A stretch of 32,275 nt of DNA, from positions 1 to 32,275 of IMG/VR virus record IMGVR_UViG_3300035034_000065, one strand, 5' to 3'. The first letter of the stretch is position 1, and each line of letters begins with the position of its first letter. The notes under the pieces are model-generated. The model saw nothing but the letters and a program-made list of their open reading frames with translations. It did not search any database and was not told the DNA's origin. A program made the position numbers and the translations under genes. This document shows, piece after piece, positions 14,901 to 22,220 of the stretch. The DNA comes from a virus.

Positions 14901-17900
14901 TCTGCCGACCGTTGAAGCTACCCCGTCTGGCGTAGACTCCATTAGTAGCTCACCTGCTGGGCGTGTAGTAGGCGCTGGGTGTATAGCAGACATAATGAGG
15001 TTGTCCATCTCTGTCATTACTGACTGCGGACCCTTTACATCTATCCCTAGCTTAGTACGCATGAAATTAGCAACGGTGTTTAAGAACCTACCCCATGCGC
15101 TCATAGCAGTTCCGTCAGGACGGATACGAGATAGCATCTTCTGGAAGTCTGGATTGCTAAACGCTTCGGCTACAAACTCGTCTAGGTTTTTAGCACCGTA
15201 AGCAGAACCTAATTGGTCTTTTGATTCGGCAAATAGTTTCTCTAGTTGCTTGGTAGTTGGGTTGCTCTTGTTAGCGAGTGTCTGACTTGTTACAGCGTGT
15301 AGCACTTCGTGCAGAATCGTATGTGCGTTCATACCGTCAACGGCATCTAGGTACACTGTGTTGTTAGTAGGGTCGAAATACCCCGCTACGTCAGTACCGT
15401 CGGACGATGTTAGGTTACGCATTACAACTACTTTAGTGTCGCCTACGTTGTTTATTAGCGCGGTGACTATTCTGGTTAGCTTAGGGTCTACGATAGTTTG
15501 TTTTAGCCTAGTTAGCGCTTCGCCTAGTCTAGCGTTGTATAGTGAGGCACGTACACCAAAAGGAACTGCTTTAGCGCTTTCTAGTAAGGCGTCAACTGGT
15601 AAGTTCTTAGAGCGCATGTCCTTACGTAGGTTTTTAATACTTACGCCCAACGCTTTTATCTGGTCTTCTAGCGGTTTAACTGTTTTGGCCAAGTAGTCGC
15701 GTTTAGCTTCTCCTTTCATGCTAGAAGCTTTATCCATAGCGTTGTCATACTTGGCTTCTATTTGCTCTTTTTTGTTCTCTAACCCTGCTATCTCCACGAT
15801 TATGGTGTCGTTAGTGACCGGCACATTACGCTTGCTTAGCTCCGCGTCTTTTTTAAGGCGTGGGTCCGCAAGGTATTTTTCCACTGCCTTCTGTAAGGCA
15901 GACATGGACGGGGTTTTCTTTACAGCGGCGTAGGCTTCTTGCGCTCGCGTGAAACCAGTCCCAGCGAGTTTTTTATCGGTAGTGTTTTTTTGTTCGTTGT
16001 CATCTACCTCGAAAAATCTTTTGCCTTTATCTTTAGCGGTTCTTGGAGCCCCTTTTCTAGGTTGGCGCTCTGGGCTTTCCGACATTAAATCGAACGCGAT
16101 GCTTCTTGCCGCCATATCGACGTCACCATCAGAGGCATCCATATACTTATCAAACGAAGCTTTTTCTTTTGCCGAGGCAGTAGAGTCCTGCGTAGTTACC
16201 TTATTAGCCGCGGTTTTTACATCACTTTCTGTCCTAACCGGTGCTTCCGCCACCGCAGGTTCGTTCTTCTTGCCCGTACGATTAACGCTTACACCCCGTG
16301 AAGCGTTCCGCTCTTTTTTAGTCTGCGACTCCGTTTTCTTAGGGGTAGGAGCTTTCGCCGCCGGCTTAGTAGTCTTAACAGGTTCGGATTTCTTAGCAAC
16401 CGGTGCAGGTTTAGGTGCTTCTTTCTTAGCAACCGGTGCGGGTTTAGGTGCAGGTTTAGGTGCTTCTTTCTTAGCAACCGGTGCAGGTTTAGGTGCTTCT
16501 TTCTTTGCCACAGGCTTAGCAGGTTCGGCTTTCTTAGCAACCGGTGCAGGTTCGGCTTTCTTAGCAACCGGTGCAGGTTTAGCTGGTACTACTTTCCCCG
16601 CGAAAATATTTCTTACTCGTTTACTAACGCGTCTTTGTGACTTCCCTGCTTGAACCACGCGGTCTAAGTAGGCTTTTTGTTTCTGGGAGGTAGTGGCATC
16701 GGGCATTGCCGTTACTACGGCTTCAGCAACGCGGTCTTCGAAGCTGGTCTTTTCCACTAAGGTCATATCCGCCCATGGTTTAGGTTCCACTACACTATCT
16801 ATCATTTTTCGAGCACGAGCGTTCGCGGCTCTCTGCCCAGTAACTTGGCTCTGCCCAGAAGGTGCCTTGCTAGGTGTTTCTGGTGCCTCTATATCAGCGG
16901 CTTGTATCGCTTGTTGTTCTGCTTGGGCGTCGGCATCTTCTTTCTGAAGCGCCTCTACTATGCCTGAAGCACGTTTTAGTTTCTCGAACTCAGGTTCCGT
17001 TAAGGTAGTGTCTTGCAACCCTCCGGCTTTCATACGGTCTACAACCGCCCGTCGTAGCCTATTAACGTTAGTTTCTTCGGGTATGGAGGCCAATGTGTCT
17101 TCTATAATTTTATCGCGTCTTTGTTGTGACTTGTTACGTTGAGAAGTCTCTAATAATTCAGTAGTAACAGGTACAGTCGCTTCAAACTCTTGTGCCGCTT
17201 GTTGTTCTTGTTGTTCTTGTTGCGCTCGTTGTTCTTGTTCCGCGGCATCGTTTTGTTCTTGCTCTAGCAAACCTGCAAATTCGGCTTCCTCAACTACGTC
17301 CAACTGGCGCGTACGTGCATCTTCAGCAAACAACTCATCTACTTGTTCTTGCTCGGTGGGCTGTGCCATCTGCTCTTGGCGTTGCCGCTCTTGCTCTTTA
17401 CGTTGTAAGTTCTGAGCTAGATTTTGACCGCGCTCGGCGGCGAACATGTCTTGTTGTTCGCCGGGCACCAGCGATTCGTTACGCAACTGCGTTTGTCTAT
17501 CTAGTTCAAGTTGTTGTTCTGGACTGATACGTTCCGGCGCTTGTTGTGGCGCAGTAGGTTCGTTTCTACGGTTCTCGATGCGCTGTTCCGCTTGAGCTAA
17601 ACCAGCAATGCCAGTTTTGGGGATTTGAGGTTGTTGGGCACGTAGGCGTTCTAACCTAGATAAGCGTGGGTCTAAGTCCGCTTCTTCCCCAACATCGGGG
17701 GTATCGTCGCCCTCTTCAGCTTTAGCCATCATAGCGCCGACACTATCTTCATCCCACTCGTCAGGTATTTGCGATCCTATTTCTTGCTTTTGTTCGGGAG
17801 TTAACGGTGTCTGCTGCTGGGTTTGTGCAGGCGCAGTAGGGCTTGGTGATGTTGGTGAAGTACCCTCATTCTGCGGGGTTTCAGTGCGTTTTGGAGTGTT

Positions 17901-18755
17901 GGCTGACCTTCTTCCCCCTAACAAGTCAAGGGCACCTTGGAATATAGCACCTGAGATACCTCCGATAGTGCCTTCTTCCGCGACGGCGGCATCGAACAAT
18001 ACACGCTCCGCGTTATACCCCTGTTCAATAAGGTTCTGTCCTACAGCAGCAACGACTTCTTGTGCGCCCTCTGCTAGTGCTGTTTGCCCCATACGCCCGG
18101 GAGCTGTTTCTGCCAACCTTTGGAGTCGGGTCTGCGCTTGTTCGATAACTTCATCGGGCACTTTACCGCGGATACGGTTAATAGACTTAAATATTTTAGC
18201 TAGTGGCGCGGCTTCTAACGCACCTAAAGGCAGTGCTTTAATAATAGAAGTGTTTCGTTCTTCTTCCGTTGAGCCAAAGTCACGGGCGCGTTCACTCGCT
18301 TCCCCCGCTGCGGCGGCGATACCTAGCCCTGCGGCTACCGGCAATGCGGCTTTTCCTGCGAACGCGGCGGGTATAAAAGCACCTATAGAGCCTAAGCCCC
18401 CACCAATCTTCTGCGACCAGCTATCAGGATCACCACGTTGTTCCACCCCAAAGAAATCTTGGATACCTTCACGGTTACGCAGTTCTTGTTCTTCGTCGAA
18501 CAAAGCATTAGCACCTAGAGCGCCTGTCTCTAAAGTGCCCATAAAACCTTGCTTTAGTCCTTGCCCTAGATTACCTATCATCCCGACTTCTTCGGTATTT
18601 GCTAAGGTGGAGTTTATAATACTCAAGGCATCGCTACCCATCATACCGCTCTCTATTAAGCTTACCTCTGCAACTCTAGCTATAGACTCTACCGCCTCGG
18701 TGTTCCCTGCTGATTTAGCTCGTTTTAGGGCTTCTAGATATTGTTCTGGGCTCAT
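11973..18755 (-). CDS. Giant polyvalent/ejection virion protein with zincin and PLxRFG-like domains
   Basis: 2260 residues, the last gene of the leftward operon; GGAG upstream of the ATG lies inside the previous gene's end. In order: a Gly/Ala-rich amphipathic region (about 60-290); a Gln/Glu-rich disordered stretch (about 290-560); Lys-Ala-Pro repeats (about 720-795); a zinc metallopeptidase-like domain with HEVLHAV (His1149, Glu1150, His1153) and LDEFVAEAF, where Glu1193 or Glu1197 would be the third ligand; then a long helical region with hydrophobic segments. Near the end, PAALSNILKPFRYSGEGG (about 2105) resembles the PLxRFG domain of phage polyvalent proteins. Such proteins are packaged and injected with the DNA (compare T7 gp16). 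A peptidoglycan or host-protein target is unproven. Confidence 0.85.
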   Translation of the reverse strand: MSPEQYLEALKRAKSAGNTEAVESIARVAEVSLIESGMMGSDALSIINSTLANTEEVGMIGNLGQGLKQGFMGTLETGALGANALFDEEQELRNREGIQDFFGVEQRGDPDSWSQKIGGGLGSIGAFIPAAFAGKAALPVAAGLGIAAAAGEASERARDFGSTEEERNTSIIKALPLGALEAAPLAKIFKSINRIRGKVPDEVIEQAQTRLQRLAETAPGRMGQTALAEGAQEVVAAVGQNLIEQGYNAERVLFDAAVAEEGTIGGISGAIFQGALDLLGGRRSANTPKRTETPQNEGTSPTSPSPTAPAQTQQQTPLTPEQKQEIGSQIPDEWDEDSVGAMMAKAEEGDDTPDVGEEADLDPRLSRLERLRAQQPQIPKTGIAGLAQAEQRIENRRNEPTAPQQAPERISPEQQLELDRQTQLRNESLVPGEQQDMFAAERGQNLAQNLQRKEQERQRQEQMAQPTEQEQVDELFAEDARTRQLDVVEEAEFAGLLEQEQNDAAEQEQRAQQEQQEQQAAQEFEATVPVTTELLETSQRNKSQQRRDKIIEDTLASIPEETNVNRLRRAVVDRMKAGGLQDTTLTEPEFEKLKRASGIVEALQKEDADAQAEQQAIQAADIEAPETPSKAPSGQSQVTGQRAANARARKMIDSVVEPKPWADMTLVEKTSFEDRVAEAVVTAMPDATTSQKQKAYLDRVVQAGKSQRRVSKRVRNIFAGKVVPAKPAPVAKKAEPAPVAKKAEPAKPVAKKEAPKPAPVAKKEAPKPAPKPAPVAKKEAPKPAPVAKKSEPVKTTKPAAKAPTPKKTESQTKKERNASRGVSVNRTGKKNEPAVAEAPVRTESDVKTAANKVTTQDSTASAKEKASFDKYMDASDGDVDMAARSIAFDLMSESPERQPRKGAPRTAKDKGKRFFEVDDNEQKNTTDKKLAGTGFTRAQEAYAAVKKTPSMSALQKAVEKYLADPRLKKDAELSKRNVPVTNDTIIVEIAGLENKKEQIEAKYDNAMDKASSMKGEAKRDYLAKTVKPLEDQIKALGVSIKNLRKDMRSKNLPVDALLESAKAVPFGVRASLYNARLGEALTRLKQTIVDPKLTRIVTALINNVGDTKVVVMRNLTSSDGTDVAGYFDPTNNTVYLDAVDGMNAHTILHEVLHAVTSQTLANKSNPTTKQLEKLFAESKDQLGSAYGAKNLDEFVAEAFSNPDFQKMLSRIRPDGTAMSAWGRFLNTVANFMRTKLGIDVKGPQSVMTEMDNLIMSAIHPAPTTRPAGELLMESTPDGVASTVGRNMDNQTKTFNTVAERKKWVNKASDLVTSVPEAVSNVFNRVLQMQGVADMAQWAGLGDIGHRMLKAFNRYRGAQELMEKKVNGILGPLLKKYNALSETQRTYLNTFIYDEDFGATISQVDVDKKDISDYKTDEQRESYKMLKEVFDKMEPSTKNIYREMREFYDNQRKDVEKSLNRRIEETMEKAGAAGNKASRDRLNKKLIERGRLEVYFPLVREGDFVVAYEIRDFGGLPTNVVRQFDSRAEAKQFIEVLKKDSAYVPDTVRERRRSNESNKISDVPPTAFMYDLLNELKDSGVPDTVIADVIDVYTNTLPESSILNSFRSRDNTVGYSKDVGYALAKKGYQNGTQTVRLDAVKELTDLKTELAETVETEIVNNKVEPAKAKYQMQVKQELDKRVNFVINGADNKGMEAVFKNINQTAFVFTIGFNMASALVNLSQVPMVAFPMLGGKYSYPEASKAIREASSIVFGARGVAREDTVTGKALAKGSIAHGIEEYFDITFEASGETKIKLRKDLKLPKSRMDQLKGIEQMVLEAKKQGQLTSSFLNEALGITEGGKEVETGFINTFVALSAGMFSQAERFGRQATLIASYNLEYSKLYKEYRADMSDADAINRARTEAAQFAIEYTQRINGGATLEAASGLSQQGIGRVALMYKNYGIHMYTMMFQTARNAVKELYKNDPTKRKEALRQIVGIHGTALFFSGVYGLPIYGSVALIYDAMFGDDDEDDFDTIVQSHISQGWFRGGVNAALESFGVDIDAGVRMRLTDLILQGNKFNPNPTNEETIAGVFGGVGLSIYNRIDRGVDDLQEGNYRRGFEQLAPAALSNILKPFRYSGEGGIRTRRYDLVHDDLSAGEIASQVIGFAPEEYLRKQEETRRFKRVEEAINKKATSLTKKYYVAIRIGDLKTARETAKEMVEFNRRNPQFAITPDRIKTSMKGHIRTSNEMYNGVSLSKNMREYLKQFNEDTLGTVMFEDR
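16378..16584 (-). repeat. Lys-Ala-Pro repeat array in the giant virion protein
   Basis: Roughly 33-base units built on TTAGCAACCGGTGCAGGTTT (plus-strand reading) encode repeated PAPVAKKEAPK-like segments. Units vary by whole-codon insertions and deletions. The resulting basic, proline-spaced tail resembles histone H1-type low-complexity sequence and could bind DNA or serve as a flexible linker. Confidence 0.8.
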
Positions 18756-18760
18756 GTAAT

Positions 18761-20608
18761 CTACTCCATACCTAACATACTTCTAGCGGCTGCATCACCT
18801 TGACTACGTTCTTCCGCAGAAAGCTGAGGTGCGGTCTGCCCAGACTTGTCTACGGTCGCCCCAAACGAAGTACCCATCATTTCCACTAACTGAGCTACTA
18901 GTTGACCTGCCGGACTGTTGTCAAACTCTTCTTGTAGAGCTTGTATTTCTCGCAGCATCGATGTTCTCTCTTCTGGGCTAGCTTCGCTATACTCTGCTTG
19001 CCACATGGGGTCTGCCATTTTAGAGTTACGCAAAGAACCATACCCAGCCTGCACTTTAAGTAGCAACTCTGTTACTTCGGTAATAGAATCCCTATCCATC
19101 ATTGCTCGTTGGAAAGACTCCTTACTAATAATACCCATACGCTGCATTTCGGCCCTTATCTGCTCTGCCAGTGCTTGCCCTTGTACCTGCAACCTGTCGC
19201 GTTGGGCGTTCTGGTCCATCTGATTCTGGATAGTATCCGCTTGCTGTTCAGAGTTTACGCTAGTACTAAGCATCTTAGCCCGCTCACTTTGCTCTGTAGT
19301 AAGCGTTTTATACATCTCTTGACCCAAATTCATAACCTTGTTTTCTAGGTCTGCCATACCACTAAACTTGGTATTCGTTGCGTCGAACAACTCTTTAGCA
19401 GCACGGTTAGCGCTCTCTTGCTGCTGAGACATTTTAGCCAAGCTAGTCTGAGCGCTTTTTGCAAACGCAGCACCGGGACTAGAAGAACCTGCCATAGACG
19501 AGAGCCCCGCTATTATGCGGTCAAACGCCTGCTTGCTAGGGTCGTTCTGAGCATCGTAGTTATCCTGCATACGTTCTAAATTCTTCTGCATAGCGTCACG
19601 GTACTCGTCTACGTATAGACGCTTACGCGCATCTTTTTCCACTGCTTCCACTTCGGTCTGTATATCTGCACCTGAGCGTCTCTGGGCTAGGTCGTCGCCC
19701 ATAGCGGTTTTCACTTCCTCGGTTAGGTCACCACGACTGGTGCGTTGTGGAGCTTTATACTGACCGCCTAACCCTTTAAGCTCATCTACTAATTCGTTAA
19801 CACGCGTCATGTCTACGTTAGGTACACTAGCAGTAGTCGTAGAACTCTTATTAATAAGTGGGTCTATCGTCGGCGAAGTAGGTTTTTTATCGGCGTCTGT
19901 TTTCGGTTGTCCTTCGGCACTCAACGGAGTTTTTTGCTCTGCAGTGGGCGCTAGGGGAGGTCTAGGTTGCCCACTTTCTTCTCCCCATCTCTGTAAGTAA
20001 GCGTCGACTTCAGGTCCGAATTTACTTTCAAAATACTCGTCCCCTACCATAAATTTGCCAACGCCTTCCGCGGCTTTAGCGACACCTCTGCGTTGCATTC
20101 TATTAAGTTCTGCCAGCGCACTTGGAACACTTGCGTATATCCCCAATACCCCACCTAACTCAGCGCGTTTTTCTTCTTCGGTTTTACCGTCCGCTTGTCC
20201 GCCCTCACGGAATTTCTGCACCCTACCTCCACTGCGGTAGGCCATAGCCCCTATACCATTTTGTTGTGGCTGGCTAGCGCTTTGGGCCATCTGTTGGACA
20301 GCCTGTTGCTCTCTAGCCAGCTTCTTCTGGAGCTCCGTACCTACTTGTTGGGCAACTTCTTCTTGTTTGCGCCCGAACACTTCGGATTCTAACTGGGCAC
20401 CTATACTAGATATCCCACCTTGCCCAGCATTTTGCTTTGCGACTTGTTGTTGCATGTCCATAGCAATAGCATCTTGTTCGCGTTTCATTTTACTGAGCGC
20501 GAGTAGTTTTGCTAGGTTCATATCTAACCCATAAGACTTTTTGAGGTCATCTTCTTTACCTTTGTACTGATTAGCGTACTGCGACGCCATGTTGTCGATG
20601 CCAGCCAT
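18761..20608 (-). CDS. Probable internal virion protein, Gln-rich and helical
   Basis: 615 residues. Its ATG shares a base with the stop of the upstream gene (TAATG at 20608). The first 110 residues are helical and Gln-rich (AIAMDMQQQVAKQN; LAREQQAVQQMAQSASQ). A short Gly/Arg patch follows (MAYRSGGRVQKFREGGQ), then a Pro/Thr-rich linker (about 215-260) and a long coiled-coil-like region to about 560. It has no signal peptide or catalytic motif. The composition and the position just before the giant ejection protein are those of podovirus internal core proteins (as T7 gp14 to gp16). This is inference from context, not homology. Confidence 0.65.
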   Translation of the reverse strand: MAGIDNMASQYANQYKGKEDDLKKSYGLDMNLAKLLALSKMKREQDAIAMDMQQQVAKQNAGQGGISSIGAQLESEVFGRKQEEVAQQVGTELQKKLAREQQAVQQMAQSASQPQQNGIGAMAYRSGGRVQKFREGGQADGKTEEEKRAELGGVLGIYASVPSALAELNRMQRRGVAKAAEGVGKFMVGDEYFESKFGPEVDAYLQRWGEESGQPRPPLAPTAEQKTPLSAEGQPKTDADKKPTSPTIDPLINKSSTTTASVPNVDMTRVNELVDELKGLGGQYKAPQRTSRGDLTEEVKTAMGDDLAQRRSGADIQTEVEAVEKDARKRLYVDEYRDAMQKNLERMQDNYDAQNDPSKQAFDRIIAGLSSMAGSSSPGAAFAKSAQTSLAKMSQQQESANRAAKELFDATNTKFSGMADLENKVMNLGQEMYKTLTTEQSERAKMLSTSVNSEQQADTIQNQMDQNAQRDRLQVQGQALAEQIRAEMQRMGIISKESFQRAMMDRDSITEVTELLLKVQAGYGSLRNSKMADPMWQAEYSEASPEERTSMLREIQALQEEFDNSPAGQLVAQLVEMMGTSFGATVDKSGQTAPQLSAEERSQGDAAARSMLGME

Positions 20609-21450
20609 TAGCTACCCCCTCCAAGAATCCCGAAGTCCCTAAGGAGCCCAGCGATACCTCCGGTAGAGGACATAATCTGCCCAAAATCACTAGGCGGCGT
20701 ATATGCATAACTCTGCGCTTGAATTGGCAAGCCCTGTAAAAGGGACTGCATAAACTGTGTTTGTTTGTACGGGTACATCATCTCTTGTTCAAACTGCATA
20801 CGGTCAGCATCTACACCTTGCTGTTCTATATTGCGTTGTAAATCACCCGCGTTTAGCTGAGTGTTTAATCCGGCTAACCCGTACTGCTGGTTCTGCCCAG
20901 CGGCGTTTAGCCCCAACTGTTGTTCAGTATTAAACTGGTCAGCACCTTGATTGTACGCGTTCAAATACCCCGTATTTAATGTTTGGGCCATTTGGTCTTG
21001 TAGGTTACGGTCCATCTCAGCATTCATAACCGCTTGTCTTGAACCACCAAACGCACCTGCCTGTGATAGCTGGCTGTTTTGTTGAGTGCGACTTATGTCT
21101 GATTGTCGTCTTAACTCGTCAAGTTGTGGCTGTAGAGCGCTCTGCAGGTAGGGGTTCATAAACTGTTGTGACGTTCCCGCGTCTGTGAACGAACCCGGTG
21201 AGAAGTTAGTCTGTGAAGAGTCAGGCATAGATAGCCCGGCCAAACCCTGAAACGCTTGGTTTTGTAACCCACTCTGCCCAGCCGTTAGCGGCCCTTGGTA
21301 TGCTTGGTACGGGCTATTAGCTAGTGCTTGCCCTCTCCCTAGCATGTCAGTTACATACGGCCCCGCCCAATTAGATAACGAGGATTCTTGCCCGGTAGCT
21401 GTACCAGCTAATGGGTCTAAAGCATTTGCCGCACCTGTATTTGTAGCCAT
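20608..21450 (-). CDS. Probable internal virion/tail protein, Gln/Ala-rich
   Basis: 280 residues with a GAGGT ribosome binding site upstream. The sequence is Gly/Ala/Gln/Asn-rich: an N-terminal low-complexity part (ALANSPYQAYQGPLTAGQSG), a central helical section (LDELRRQSDISRTQQNSQLS, then GAFGGSRQAVMNAEMDRNL) with repeated aromatic-Asn spacing, and a hydrophobic Gly-rich end (GGIAGLLRDFGILGGGS). Proteins of this style occur beside ejection proteins in marine phages and are usually annotated only as structural. No enzymatic motif is present. It is coupled to the next gene by a one-base overlap. Confidence 0.6.
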   Translation of the reverse strand: MATNTGAANALDPLAGTATGQESSLSNWAGPYVTDMLGRGQALANSPYQAYQGPLTAGQSGLQNQAFQGLAGLSMPDSSQTNFSPGSFTDAGTSQQFMNPYLQSALQPQLDELRRQSDISRTQQNSQLSQAGAFGGSRQAVMNAEMDRNLQDQMAQTLNTGYLNAYNQGADQFNTEQQLGLNAAGQNQQYGLAGLNTQLNAGDLQRNIEQQGVDADRMQFEQEMMYPYKQTQFMQSLLQGLPIQAQSYAYTPPSDFGQIMSSTGGIAGLLRDFGILGGGS

Positions 21451-21461
21451 AGTTTACCTCG

Positions 21462-22214
21462 TTACCCTAACATCTTTCTGGGGTCAATTTGTTTGCCTTG
21501 GTCCGGATTTCCCGTACGCTCTTTCCGTATTTTAGCAAGTACTTGCTCTAAGTACTTTGCGCCAGCTTCTGAGTTACCATTACCTAAGTGACTTACTACA
21601 TCAGCAGGTATAACAAACTCTCCATCGCTAAGTCTAGCAGGTTCGGCATCGTCTATGGTAGCAGGAACTTTGTCAGCCATTCCGTCAGTGCTACCACGTA
21701 GATACTTTTGCTCCCCCGCAAGTGAGGCTAAGCCGCCTTCTGCAAATATTTGTTCTTGTACAGGTGCAGGGTCGCCGGGCTGTGTAGCTGCGCCGGGTCC
21801 CGGTTGAGTTTGTTGTGATGCTAACCCTGCTGCGCCGGATTGTAACGTTCCGTCTTGCGTGAATGCGCCGTCAGTAAAGTATCGACGCCCCGCAGAACCC
21901 GGTCTTCTATCTCCGCTAGGTTGCGGTAATTGTTCGCGGTTATAAGTGTAATTAGGTATCCCGCCTTGGTAACCCACGGGGCGCTGTTCTACATCATTAC
22001 CGCCTAAAAACTGAGTTAACCCTGCGAGCCCTAAACCTGTAGCTAACGAGCCAGTGCCGCCATCGGTAACAGTATCAAAAACATCCCCTGCAGTGCCCGC
22101 TATCCAGTCCCATATACTGGAACCGCCAGAAGTACTAGCGCTCGATGGGGGAGCAACAGGGCTACCTATTAAATTCTGTAATTCCGCAACCTGTTCTGGG
22201 GTTAAATATGCCAT
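21462..22214 (-). CDS. Virion-associated protein with conserved 'LSDGEFVIPADVV' C-terminal domain
   Basis: 250 residues; GAGGG precedes the ATG and overlaps the stop region of the upstream gene. The N-terminal half is Gly/Ser-rich with a short hydrophobic patch (LATGLGLAGLTQFLGG). The middle is Pro/Gln-rich. The C-terminal 80 residues contain STDGMADKVPATID, then ARLSDGEFVIPADVVSHLGN and GAKYLEQVLAKIRKERTG. I recognise this segment as a recurrent module in marine phage virion genes, of unknown function. The order of its neighbours suggests a tail or internal protein. Confidence 0.65.
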   Translation of the reverse strand: MAYLTPEQVAELQNLIGSPVAPPSSASTSGGSSIWDWIAGTAGDVFDTVTDGGTGSLATGLGLAGLTQFLGGNDVEQRPVGYQGGIPNYTYNREQLPQPSGDRRPGSAGRRYFTDGAFTQDGTLQSGAAGLASQQTQPGPGAATQPGDPAPVQEQIFAEGGLASLAGEQKYLRGSTDGMADKVPATIDDAEPARLSDGEFVIPADVVSHLGNGNSEAGAKYLEQVLAKIRKERTGNPDQGKQIDPRKMLG

Positions 22215-22220
22215 AACTAA

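Noticed and set aside
17884-18759. 291-codon plus-strand open frame opposite the giant virion gene
   Set aside because: It lies wholly antisense to a gene with clear domains, has Ser/Pro/Ala-skewed composition expected from a complementary frame, and has no coupling to neighbours.
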